Shown here piece after piece: positions 1-7,800 of a stretch of DNA of 11,405 nucleotides. How positions within the stretch are numbered: position 1 is the first letter of the stretch; each line of letters begins with the position of its first letter. Below the pieces are notes generated by a model. That model made no database searches and was not told where the DNA came from. It saw nothing but the letters and a program-made list of their open reading frames with translations. Both the position numbers and the translations under genes were made by a program. The stretch covers positions 338,190 through 349,594 of the forward strand of contig CP070752.1 of NCBI GenBank assembly GCA_020348625.1, written 5' to 3'. This DNA comes from Deltaproteobacteria bacterium. GTDB lineage: Bacteria > Desulfobacterota > DSM-4660 > Desulfatiglandales > B25-G16.

Positions 1-1133
1 ATATCGGCTATAGGGTTGGTCATGGCACCGCTTCCAAAAGAGGCGACCAGCCCGGCCACCGTAGAAGCGTGTCAGAGCCTGGCACAGTGATCGATATTGT
101 TCGTTCCAATCACTGCCCTGGCGAACTTCTGGGCCAGGTAATTCTCCTCGTTGGTGATCTTTGCGGAACTGAAAACGCCGATGGCGTCCGGACCATACTT
201 AGATCTTATCGTGCCTAATCGATCAACTATCATAGAATACGTCTCGTCCCAGGATGCCTCTCGGAACCTCCCGTTCTCTTTAATAAGTGGCGCCTTCAGC
301 CTGTCATCCTGATTGACGAAATCATACCCAAACCGACCTTTGACACACAGACTACCATAGTTAGGAGCGGCATCCTCGCAGCCTTTCACCTTGACGATCT
401 TATTGTCCCTTATGTTCAGCTCAAGCTGGCACCCCACCCCGCAGTAGGCACAGGTGGTCTTGACCTTGTCCAACTCCCACGGCCGCCCATGAAAACGGCT
501 GGGTTTTTCGATCAGAGCCCCAACCGGGCAAACCCGTATGCACTCTCCACAAAAAACGCAATCGGACTCGTGATAGGGAAGATCACCTCTTGCAACGATC
601 TTCGATGCGCTCCCGCGATACCCATACGAAATGGCATTGTTTACCTGGATTTCGTTGCAGGCCTGTACACACCGACCGCAGAGGATACAGCGGGAAAAAT
701 CCCTGATGATTAGTGGGTTTCCGGTCTCGGTTGGATAGGTGATCGGGCTTTCCGGAAATCTGACCGATTCAATCTGGTATCGGTAGGCCAGCTCCTGAAG
801 CCTGCAGTCGCCATTTGCCTCACAGGTAAGGCAGTTATGAGGGCCAGAGGAGAGTAAGAGTTCTAGATTGATCTTCCTTGATTGTACCACCCGCTCCGAT
901 TCTGTTTCAACGATCATCTTGTGGCCAGCCGGCGTGGCACACGATGCAACGAGGTTGCGTGCCCCCTTTACTTCAACCACGCAAACCCTGCATGCCCCAG
1001 TGGGTGCAGCTCCCTCCAGATAGCAGAGGGCCGGGATGTCAATACCGTTTCTCTGGCCAACCTGAAGAATCGTCTCTCCCTGTTCGAAATCGAATTCATT
1101 GCCGTTGATAATAATGTGTCTTTCCTTTGCCAC
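1..1133 (-). CDS. fdhA: NAD-linked formate dehydrogenase, catalytic (alpha) subunit, selenocysteine-containing, partial
   Basis: Oxidises formate to CO2 (or the reverse) at a Mo/W-bis-pterin site; NuoG-like N-terminal clusters pass electrons to partner subunits, in this family usually NuoE/NuoF-like. Numbered from GTG 1133: plant-type 2Fe-2S Cys37/48/51/65; Cys101/104/110 with His99; two 4Fe-4S ferredoxin motifs (Cys149/152/155/159 and 192/195/198/202); the molybdopterin-enzyme 4Fe-4S motif Cys228/231/235/263; then the start of the molybdopterin domain. TGA at 74..72 falls exactly at Sec in the family motif (CARL-Sec-HASTVAGL), and the frame stays open to base 1, continuing with GSGAMTNPIAD. 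Family members are usually near 900 residues, so the C-terminal 60% or so lies outside. GTG 1133 was chosen because GAGGGAG sits just upstream. TTG 1208 would add 25 residues and lacks a clear ribosome site, but its TTGA overlaps the stop of the preceding small ORF. The function is secure; the exact electron partner is not visible. Confidence 0.94.
42..60 (-). promoter_or_regulatory. SECIS-like hairpin for Sec insertion in fdhA
   Basis: Read on the mRNA strand, 60..42 is GGUGGCCGGGCUGGUCGCC. Bases 60-54 pair with 48-42 in a 7-bp stem (two G-U pairs), leaving loop GGGCU. It begins 11 nt after the UGA, the same distance as the GGUUGC...GCACC hairpin in E. coli fdhF. A small G-rich apical loop at this distance is what SelB recognises in bacteria. 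Pairing and spacing are seen directly; SelB binding is inferred. Confidence 0.8.
72..74 (-). other. Selenocysteine (UGA) codon of formate dehydrogenase
   Basis: In-frame TGA following the codons for His-Cys-Ala-Arg-Leu and followed by His-Ala-Ser-Thr-Val-Ala-Gly-Leu. Escherichia coli FdhF has Sec at the same place in a Cys-x-x-x-Sec-His motif, where it ligates Mo/W. The reading frame remains open and family-like to the window edge, so this is not a terminating stop. Ordinary gene callers would end the protein here. Confidence 0.94.
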
Positions 1134-1204
1134 TGCTCCCTCGCTGTCTTCTTTTGGCCTGTATTTTTCGGTACAGGTCTTTATATTTGAGGTCACATCC
1201 CATG

Positions 1205-1450
1205 TCAAGGTTCTGTGCCATTTTCAATACGCATTTCCCGATCCTTCTCATGCTGTGCCATCCTCATTTCTCTTACCCAAGATGCACCTTGCTTCGTGGT
1301 GAGGCCCATCCCTAGAGGAAGATCTTGTGAGGACTGATTCCCCTCTCATGTGTAGCAACTATCTTCGGACCGTGTCAAAGTTTTGGCATCAAAGCTCATT
1401 TTCCGAACGGTATCCCTTATCTGCAAGAGATCAGACGCTTCCTTTGGCAT
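1205..1450 (-). CDS. Possible small protein with in-frame TGA (candidate CxxU selenoprotein) upstream of fdhA
   Basis: ATG 1450 opens a frame of 34 codons (MPKEASDLLQIRDTVRKM...EDSCYT) to TGA 1348..1346. The same frame then runs a further 46 codons (EGNQ...LTTKQGASWVREMRMAQHEKD...) to TGA 1207..1205. Reading the first TGA as Sec gives an 81-residue, charged, soluble protein with Cys-Tyr-Thr-Sec, a CxxU redox-type motif. The final TGA overlaps a TTG that could start fdhA (TTGA), suggesting co-transcription. An imperfect hairpin (1345-1336 with 1324-1315, one mismatch, 11-nt loop) follows the UGA directly, but it is not a canonical fdhF-type SECIS. The ribosome site at ATG 1450 is weak. I do not recognise the family. 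Alternatives are two separate short ORFs, a decayed gene with a nonsense mutation, or chance. Confidence 0.35.
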
Positions 1451-1526
1451 TTTTGAATATCCATATCCCGTTAATATACCTTGTGTTTTTGAACTGTTCT
1501 GCCGATATGTACCAAGCAGTGCAGGT

Positions 1527-1542
1527 TGGCATGGCTATTGCT
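1527..1542 (+). promoter_or_regulatory. Sigma-54 (-24/-12) promoter for the pilT operon
   Basis: TGGCATGGCTATTGCT matches the consensus TGGCAC-R-N4-TTGCW at every defined position except C to T at position 6. The invariant GG (1528-1529) and GC (1540-1541) have the correct spacing. Transcription would start near 1552 and give a leader of about 180 nt before the ATPase start at 1734. Sigma-54 with an enhancer-binding protein is the known control of pilin genes in several proteobacteria. I could not identify the enhancer site. Confidence 0.6.
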
Positions 1543-1655
1543 CGATAAGAGTTCATCGCTGGCATACAGCAGCACTACGTGAGATTTCACCATGCGCTTC
1601 GAGAGATGGCTTCCTTTACAACCGTTGCAGAGGGCCGCGCTCTTGAAGATTGCAT

Positions 1656-1683
1656 TTGAAGGTCACGTGGTTTATGGTATAAG
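1656..1683 (+). promoter_or_regulatory. Possible sigma-70 promoter with overlapping inverted repeat upstream of pilT
   Basis: TTGAAG (1656-1661), a 16-bp spacer and TATAAG (1678-1683) resemble -35 and -10 boxes. The -10 lies in an inverted repeat TGGTA-N7-TACCA (1675-1691). It could be a second promoter under operator control, or a chance match. It is weaker than the -24/-12 element upstream. Confidence 0.3.
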
Positions 1684-1733
1684 CAGTACCAAATCTTCAA
1701 CCCGCAGGTTCTATCTCATAATAGGGAGATTGT

Positions 1734-2828
1734 ATGGCCCAAATCGATGCATTCTTCAAGCTCATGAATGATCAGGGTGCCTCTGACTTACACCTTGCTG
1801 CCGGAAAACAGCCTGTCTTACGCATAAGGGGGGATCTTGAAAGGGTTAAGTACAATCCGCTTGACAACGATACCCTGAAGGGCATGCTTTATGAGATTAC
1901 CCCTGAGCACAAGATAAAGGTGTTTGAAGAAACGGGAGATGTGGACTTTGCCTATGAGATACCTGGGTTGGCCCGTTACCGCGCCAACTTCTTCAAGCAA
2001 AATAACGGAATAGCTGCAGCATTCAGGGAGATACCCGGAAAGATCCTCACCTGCGAAGACCTGGGGCTTCCTCCGGTGATACGACAGCTTGCCACACTAC
2101 CCAGGGGGCTTGTTCTGGTAACAGGGCCAACGGGCAGCGGGAAATCGACGACCCTGGCAGCGATAGTCGATGAGGCCAACAAGATCAGGAAGGATCACAT
2201 TATTACCGTTGAAGACCCCATTGAGTTTGTCCACGTCAGCAAAAAGGCCATGGTCAATCACCGCGAGATAGGGATTCATACCCGGTCGTTTGCCGCGGCT
2301 TTGAGGGGGGCGCTCCGGGAGGACCCGGATATCATCATGGTCGGTGAGATGAGGGATCTCGAGACCATCGACCTCGCCATTGAGGCATCTCTCACGGGCC
2401 ATCTGGTCTTCAGCACCCTCCATACCTCTTCTGCCCCCAAGACCATCGATCGCGTCATAGAGGTTTTTCCCTCTGATCAACAGGCTCAGGTGAGGAGCAC
2501 GCTCGCTGACGGGATCAGGGCTGTTATCTGCCAGAGCCTTTTTCGGAGAATAAACGCCCGGCCAGATGAAATGGGCCGTGTGGCAGCACTGGAAATTATG
2601 ATTGGCACTCCGGCAGTTAGAAACCTGATTCGGGAACAGAAGATATTCCAGATCCCATCCGCCATCCAAACCGGGAAAAGACATGGCATGCAATCGCTGG
2701 ATGATGCCATTTTGGAGCTCTTAAACAAAAGGCAGATAAGCCCGGAAGAGGCCTATGCAAAATGCAACGATAAAAGCAAATTCATTCAGTTCCTTAAACA
2801 TCCGCCTGCAGACTTCACTGAGGCCTAG
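1734..2828 (+). CDS. pilT: PilT-type twitching motility (type IV pilus retraction) ATPase
   Basis: A cytoplasmic hexameric secretion-type ATPase that powers retraction of type IV pili at the inner-membrane platform. At 364 residues it is a normal PilT length. The N-terminal PAS-like part starts with the family motif GASDLHL (15-21). The core has Walker A GPTGSGKS (131-138), an Asp box around TVEDPIEF (158-165), Walker B DIIMVGEMRD (199-208) with its catalytic Glu, and a His box TGHLVFSTLHT (221-231). The C-terminal signature appears as PAVRNLIRE (293-301), matching the AIRNLIRE motif needed for retraction in PilT. Ribosome site AGGGAG lies 5 nt before the ATG. It is the first gene of a tight three-gene unit behind a sigma-54-like promoter. 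All catalytic motifs are intact, so it is probably active. No other pilus gene is in the window. Confidence 0.95.
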   Translation: MAQIDAFFKLMNDQGASDLHLAAGKQPVLRIRGDLERVKYNPLDNDTLKGMLYEITPEHKIKVFEETGDVDFAYEIPGLARYRANFFKQNNGIAAAFREIPGKILTCEDLGLPPVIRQLATLPRGLVLVTGPTGSGKSTTLAAIVDEANKIRKDHIITVEDPIEFVHVSKKAMVNHREIGIHTRSFAAALRGALREDPDIIMVGEMRDLETIDLAIEASLTGHLVFSTLHTSSAPKTIDRVIEVFPSDQQAQVRSTLADGIRAVICQSLFRRINARPDEMGRVAALEIMIGTPAVRNLIREQKIFQIPSAIQTGKRHGMQSLDDAILELLNKRQISPEEAYAKCNDKSKFIQFLKHPPADFTEA

Positions 2829-2845
2829 GCATAGCAGGAAGAGAA

Positions 2846-4015
2846 ATGAGAAAACAACAGATTGATCATATCTTGGGTGTAATGTTGGAGTCACATGAAG
2901 ATGTCTCCGATATAAACATCACGGTTGACAAACCATTTCAGGTGGAGACAGCCGGCGAGTTGAAATCCGTTCCATTTGAAATTAAGGGCAATCAACTCAC
3001 TCCCTTTCAAACCGAGATCATTGCCTTGAATCTGCTCAGAAATGACAGAAAACTCACCAAGTCACTCTTAAGTCAGGGCTCGTGCGACTTATCTTACCAA
3101 CTGGCAGGCAGGGCCCGCTTGCGGGTCAATATCTTTTCCCAGAAAGGATATTTTTCAGTGGCAATGAGACAATTGCCCTCCCGGGTGCCTACCATCGAGG
3201 AGATGGACCTTCCCGAGACGTTTTACAAGATGACCGAGACCCTGAATGGATTAATACTCGTAACCGGTGCCACCGGTACCGGAAAAACCACCTCTTTGGC
3301 AGCCTTTCTCAACGAGATTAATGAGAAGAAATCGGTTCACGTGGTCACCCTCGAGGATCCAGTAGAATTTATGCATTCCCAAAAAATGGCCACCTTCAAC
3401 CAGAGGGAGTTGGGTGCCGATTTCGATCGCTTTGCCTCCGGCCTGAGGGCTGCCTTGCGCCAGGCACCGAAGATCATCCTAGTTGGCGAGATGAGAGACC
3501 GGGAGACCGCCGATATCGCCCTCACCGCAGCAGAGACTGGCCATCTCGTGTTGAGTAGTTTACACACCGTAGATGCTGGCTCAACCATTAATAGAATTAT
3601 CGGTTTGTTCGAAAAAGAAGAGGAAAAACAGATTCGGATCAGGCTGGCCGATTCCCTTAGATGGATCGTGTGCCAGAGGCTGCTTCCCCAAATTGGGGGC
3701 GGACGAGTGGCTGCCTTTGAGATATTGGGCTCAAACCTTCGGGTCAGGGACATAATCCTGCATGGTGAAACCGAGGAAAAGACCTTCTATGAGATTATCG
3801 AGGGGAGTCAGGCCTTTGGGATGATGACGTTTGATCAATGTATTGCCGAGCATTACAAGAATGGTTTGATCAATAAAGAAACTGCTCTGGCCTATGCTTC
3901 ACAAAGGGCAGCCCTGGGACGGGCAATCGATACCATCAGGGCTGCCAAGGGAGAAAAGACCACCAGCATCGAGGGTCTTGCCATAGACCAGGGCTATGAA
4001 GAATCCTACAACTAA
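2846..4015 (+). CDS. Second PilT/PilU-like pilus ATPase, diverged paralogue
   Basis: A paralogue of the gene 17 bases upstream; 389 residues with the same fold order: an N-terminal segment with SDINI in place of SDLHL (21-25), Walker A GATGTGKT (141-148), Asp box TLEDPVEF (168-175), Walker B KIILVGEMRD (209-218), His box TGHLVLSSLHT (231-241). Nucleotide motifs are complete, so ATP hydrolysis is expected. Two differences stand out. The EDPD that normally precedes Walker B is QAPK here (206-209). The AIRNLIRE-type C-terminal motif is degenerate (LRVRDIILHGE, 298-308). A C-terminal tail of about 40 residues has no clear counterpart in the first ATPase. This fits a PilU-like accessory motor that acts with PilT rather than alone, but that role is inferred. 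Ribosome site AGGAAGAG precedes the ATG. Confidence 0.92.
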   Translation: MRKQQIDHILGVMLESHEDVSDINITVDKPFQVETAGELKSVPFEIKGNQLTPFQTEIIALNLLRNDRKLTKSLLSQGSCDLSYQLAGRARLRVNIFSQKGYFSVAMRQLPSRVPTIEEMDLPETFYKMTETLNGLILVTGATGTGKTTSLAAFLNEINEKKSVHVVTLEDPVEFMHSQKMATFNQRELGADFDRFASGLRAALRQAPKIILVGEMRDRETADIALTAAETGHLVLSSLHTVDAGSTINRIIGLFEKEEEKQIRIRLADSLRWIVCQRLLPQIGGGRVAAFEILGSNLRVRDIILHGETEEKTFYEIIEGSQAFGMMTFDQCIAEHYKNGLINKETALAYASQRAALGRAIDTIRAAKGEKTTSIEGLAIDQGYEESYN

Positions 4016-4035
4016 ATAAGAAGTGAGATAGTTTT

Positions 4036-4788
4036 ATGGACATTAGCTGTACATCGTGTGGGACAAAACTCAAGATACCCGATTCAAAGCTCCCGCCTCC
4101 CCAGGTGAGGATGGTGAGCATCACGTGCCCCAAATGCAAGAGCAGGCTGAAAATCGATAGGGATCAGCCCGGAGGCGTTCTGCCACCTCAGAAAAAGGCG
4201 GAGGTCAAGGCTCAGGCTGAGCCGGCTCCCAAAAAGAAGCAGGTCGATCAGAAGCCCGTTCAAGCCAAGGTAGCAGAAGAGAAAGAAGAAACCAAGGGGC
4301 CCATCTTCGAGTACGAATACGATGAAGATATCAGCCCTCTGGAATTCTACGAGGAGGGAACCAAGCTCGCCCTTGTCCTGCACGGAGATGCCAAATCCGC
4401 GGAGGAGATCACCTCGGTCCTTGAGGAATTAACCTATAGAACCGTTGTGCCGAGCTCAATACGAGAGGCTATGGGCAAGCTCCTCTTCCACCACTTTGAC
4501 CTGATTATGCTCTCCGACGGCTTCGACGGGCTTTCCCTTGAAGAAAGCCCGGTCATCAATTACCTCAATAGCTTATCGATGAGTGTGAGAAGACGGATTT
4601 TCTTGGCTTTGCTCAGCAAGAAATTCAAGACCATGGATCTTCTGAAGGCCTTTGGGTTGAGCGCCAATTTGGTCATCAACACAGACGATCTTGTCAACCT
4701 CTCCTTGGTACTGAAGAAGGGGATCTCCGATAACGAGAAGTTCTATAAGGTATTTACAGATACCATTAAGGAAACGGGCAAGGATTAG
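4036..4788 (+). CDS. Zinc-ribbon (MJ0042-type) protein with degenerate receiver-like C-terminal domain
   Basis: 250 residues, no signal peptide or membrane segment, so probably cytoplasmic. Residues 1-40 form a zinc ribbon with paired CxxC motifs (Cys5/Cys8 and Cys31/Cys34), typical of MJ0042 or zinc_ribbon_4/5 domains common in deltaproteobacterial regulators. Residues 45-88 are a Lys/Pro/Glu/Gln-rich flexible linker. Residues 109-250 alternate hydrophobic strands and helices like a response-regulator receiver: KLALVLHGDAKSAEEI, then HFDLIMLSDGFDG, where the phosphoacceptor Asp position seems to be Ser160 with Asp161 one residue late. It starts 20 bases after the second ATPase, so is almost certainly co-transcribed. 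It may sense or couple signals to pilus retraction; that is inference. The zinc ribbon is secure, the receiver-like reading is moderate, and no specific function is known to me. Confidence 0.85.
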   Translation: MDISCTSCGTKLKIPDSKLPPPQVRMVSITCPKCKSRLKIDRDQPGGVLPPQKKAEVKAQAEPAPKKKQVDQKPVQAKVAEEKEETKGPIFEYEYDEDISPLEFYEEGTKLALVLHGDAKSAEEITSVLEELTYRTVVPSSIREAMGKLLFHHFDLIMLSDGFDGLSLEESPVINYLNSLSMSVRRRIFLALLSKKFKTMDLLKAFGLSANLVINTDDLVNLSLVLKKGISDNEKFYKVFTDTIKETGKD

Positions 4789-4895
4789 ACGCCGATACCA
4801 CGCACCGTTTCAGGGGCTCTTCTCCCGCGTATAAGCACCTCCCGAGCCACCATCCTGATTTCATCCGCAGTAGCGGCCAACCCGGCTGTGGATAC

Positions 4896-7800
4896 CTACC
4901 GCTTCTTCTTGTAAGACACTCTGTTTGCGATGCTGTAGGCGATGGGTATTACAAAGAGGGTCAGAAACGTGGAAAAGAGCAAACCCGATGCCACGGCTAT
5001 GGCCATGGGTGATCTGAGTTCCGCACCTTCAGTATGGCTTAGGGCCATGGGAAGCATGCCCAGAATAGTGGTAATGGCGGTTACCAATATAGGCCGCACC
5101 CTTACCGCCGCCCCCTCAATAATGGCCTCTTGAAAGGCCATTCCCCTCTTCCTGAGTCGATTTATGTAGTCAATCATCACAATGGCGTTGTTTACCACAA
5201 TGCCGGTCAAGATCATAATCCCCATGAGCGAGGGTACTGACAGGGTCCTTCCAAAGGCAAGCAGTCCGGCAATAACGCCGATAAACCCCAATGGCACGGT
5301 AAACATGATGACAAAGGGCGTGAGCAGCGACTCGAACTGGGCCGCCATAATCATGTAGACCAGCATAATGGCGATGACTAATGCCCATGAAAGGGAGGAG
5401 AAGGCATCCTGCATATCCTCGTACCTACCTCCGAACTTCACGAAGTACCCTTCGGGTATCGTTAGGTGCGCGACCTTCTTTTTTATATCCTCAACGATTC
5501 CGCCGATATCTCGCCCAAAGGTGTTCGCCTTCACCGTGACTTTTCGCTCCTGGTCCTCCCTGGTTATCTCCACGGGCCCCTTGCCGTATTCGATTTCAGA
5601 GACCTGATAGAGGGGAACCTGGTAGCCGAGGGGGGACGGGATATTGATATTTCGCACATCGGCAATCGAGTTACGGTCCAGATCCTGCAACCGCACCCTG
5701 AGGTCGTACTCATCGCCCCCTACGCGATATCTGCTGGCCACCACTCCCTGGATTGCCTCTTTAATGGTCCTGCCGATGGACCCCACTGAAAGACCCAATT
5801 GCGACGCCTTTTCCCTATCCACCGTGATTCGGAGCTCTGGTTTGGTGTCCTTCAGGCTCAACTCCACATCGCGGAGCCCGGCCACGTCTTGGCAGGCCTC
5901 GGCAATGGATTCGCCAATTTCCTTCAGCACCGCGAGGTCCTTGCCGAAGATCTTTATCTCCACCGGCGATTCATTCCCGGCTCCCATCATCATCTCGCCC
6001 AAGTCAACAAAGGTGAATTCGGCGCCTTCAACCTTGGGAAGCCGGTTTCTTATGGCATCGGTTATCTCATCCGACAACCTGATCCGCTGCTCCTTGTCGA
6101 CAAGCTTGGCCATGATCTGGGCCTCATTCACATCTGCTGTGCCCATGCCCCAGGCGAGGTCCATCTTGCTCGTTTCGGTGAGCCCGATCACGAGGGCGGC
6201 GTGCTCGGTTTCGGGCTGATCAAAAAGGGTATCCTCGATCTTCCCGATCACCCTGTTCGTCTCCTCCAGGTTGGTGCCCACCGGCATCTTGGCCATCATG
6301 GAGAGAATGGGCATATCCTGGGTGGGCATGAACTCAAACCCCAACCGGGGCACCATGTACACGCTTCCGGCAAAAAGCAGCAGCGTGGCTCCGATCACCG
6401 TCTTGCGATGCCTCAAGGTCCAGCCAAGGGCCCTTCGATACACGTTCCTGACCGGTTCAAACCTGCGTTTCCTTGGGCTCGATTCTTGTGCCTTTCTCCC
6501 CTTCAAGAGAGCAGAGGCGATCATGGGTACGATCGTAAGGGAGACGAACAGGGAGGCGAGCAGGGCCAAGCACACGGTTAAGGCGAGGGGGCGGGACAGC
6601 TTGCCCGCGATTCCCGAGGTCAGCACCATGGGAAAAAACACGGCCATGGTGGTGAGCGTAGAGGCGGTTATGGCCATTCCCACCTCTGTTGCCCCGGCCT
6701 TGGCGGCCTCGTTCCGGTCCTCGCCCAGTTCATCGAGATGACGAAAGGTATTCTCTATGACCACCACCGCATTATCCACGAGCATGCCGATCCCCAGGGC
6801 CAGACCGCCCAGGGTCATGATATTAAAGGTATAGCCCAGGCCATAAATGCCCATAAAGGTCGTCACCACCGACAAGGGAATGGCCAGGGAGATAATCAGG
6901 GTTGGCCTCCAGCTACCCAGGAACACCAGAATTACCATGATAGCCAGGATACCCCCCTGAATTGCATTGAAGTTCGTCCTTTTGACAACCTTCTTGATGA
7001 TACGGGAAAAATCGATCACCGGATGAAAGGCAATGTCCTGGGGTAACTCATCCTTCATGCCGTTGAGGGCCTCCTTTACCCGGTCTATGACGGTAACCGT
7101 ATTGGCCCCCGACTGCTTCAGGATCATCATCACCAACGAGTCTTTTCTGTTGGTCCTGGAGTAACTACGAATCTCCTTGTGCGTATCCTTAACCGTGGCG
7201 ATGTCCTTTATGTGGATGGGCGTGCCGTTGTGCATGCCCACAACGGTATTGGCAATCGGCCCTACGGATTTGTACTCGCCCATGGTCCTCACCAAGAACT
7301 CCGTATATCCCTGAACTACGTGTCCGGCCGAGATATTCAGATTTTCCCCTCTCAGCGCGGCGATCACCTGATCAAGGGACAGGTGGTATGCCCTCAGCCG
7401 ATCCCGGTCAACCAGCACATTGATCTCTCGCTCCAATCCCCCGGTGATCCAGCAGGCTGCCACTCCTTCCAGCCGCTCGATCCTGCCCTTCACGTTGTCG
7501 TTGAGATACCGGCGAAGCCTCATGGTGTCCTCCATTCCGGTGACACCGTAGAAGAGGATCGGCGAGTCCGACATGTTAAATTTTACCACCAATGGGGTAT
7601 CAGCCTCCTCAGGGAAGTAATCCGTTATCCACGAGATCTTATCCCGGACATCCTGAGCGGCAAAATCCAGAAGGGTGCCCCATTCAAACTCGATCATGAC
7701 CACGGATATGCCCTCCTTGGATACGGATCTTACCCTGCTCACCCGCTTTACCGTGCTTACCGCCTCCTCTATGGGCTTGGTAATTTGGTTTTCAATGTCC

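Larger units (their letters stand above)
1451..1733. other. Divergent intergenic region between the fdhA side and the pilus ATPase operon
   Basis: About 280 bases, locally more AT-rich than the genes, with no convincing coding frame on either strand. It holds a sigma-54-like promoter (1527-1542, plus), a weaker sigma-70 candidate (1656-1683, plus), an inverted repeat (1675-1691) and the ribosome site of the first pilus ATPase. I found no convincing minus-strand promoter for the formate dehydrogenase side; a TATATT box upstream of ATG 1450 lacks a matching -35. Confidence 0.6.

Noticed and set aside
72..74. Nonsense mutation making fdhA a pseudogene
   Set aside because: The TGA is exactly at the family Sec position and is followed by conserved sequence and a SECIS-like hairpin at the fdhF distance.
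1451..1550. In-frame extension of the small minus-strand ORF upstream of ATG 1450, containing ILTGYG as in receiver domains
   Set aside because: The frame is open only back to a TAG near 1530. The resemblance is six residues long with no other receiver feature, so a truncated response regulator is not supported.
2097..2693. 198-codon minus-strand frame opposite pilT
   Set aside because: Lies wholly within the conserved PilT coding sequence, and its translation has no recognisable motif.
4789..4895. Bidirectional terminator between the convergent zinc-ribbon and RND genes
   Set aside because: Only short imperfect stems and no T tract on either strand.
5799..6581. Long open frame on the plus strand inside the RND pump gene (also 7179-7922)
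   Set aside because: Antisense shadows of a full-length, motif-complete RND gene. The translations are His/Gly/Pro-rich with no domain, and no ribosome site was seen.
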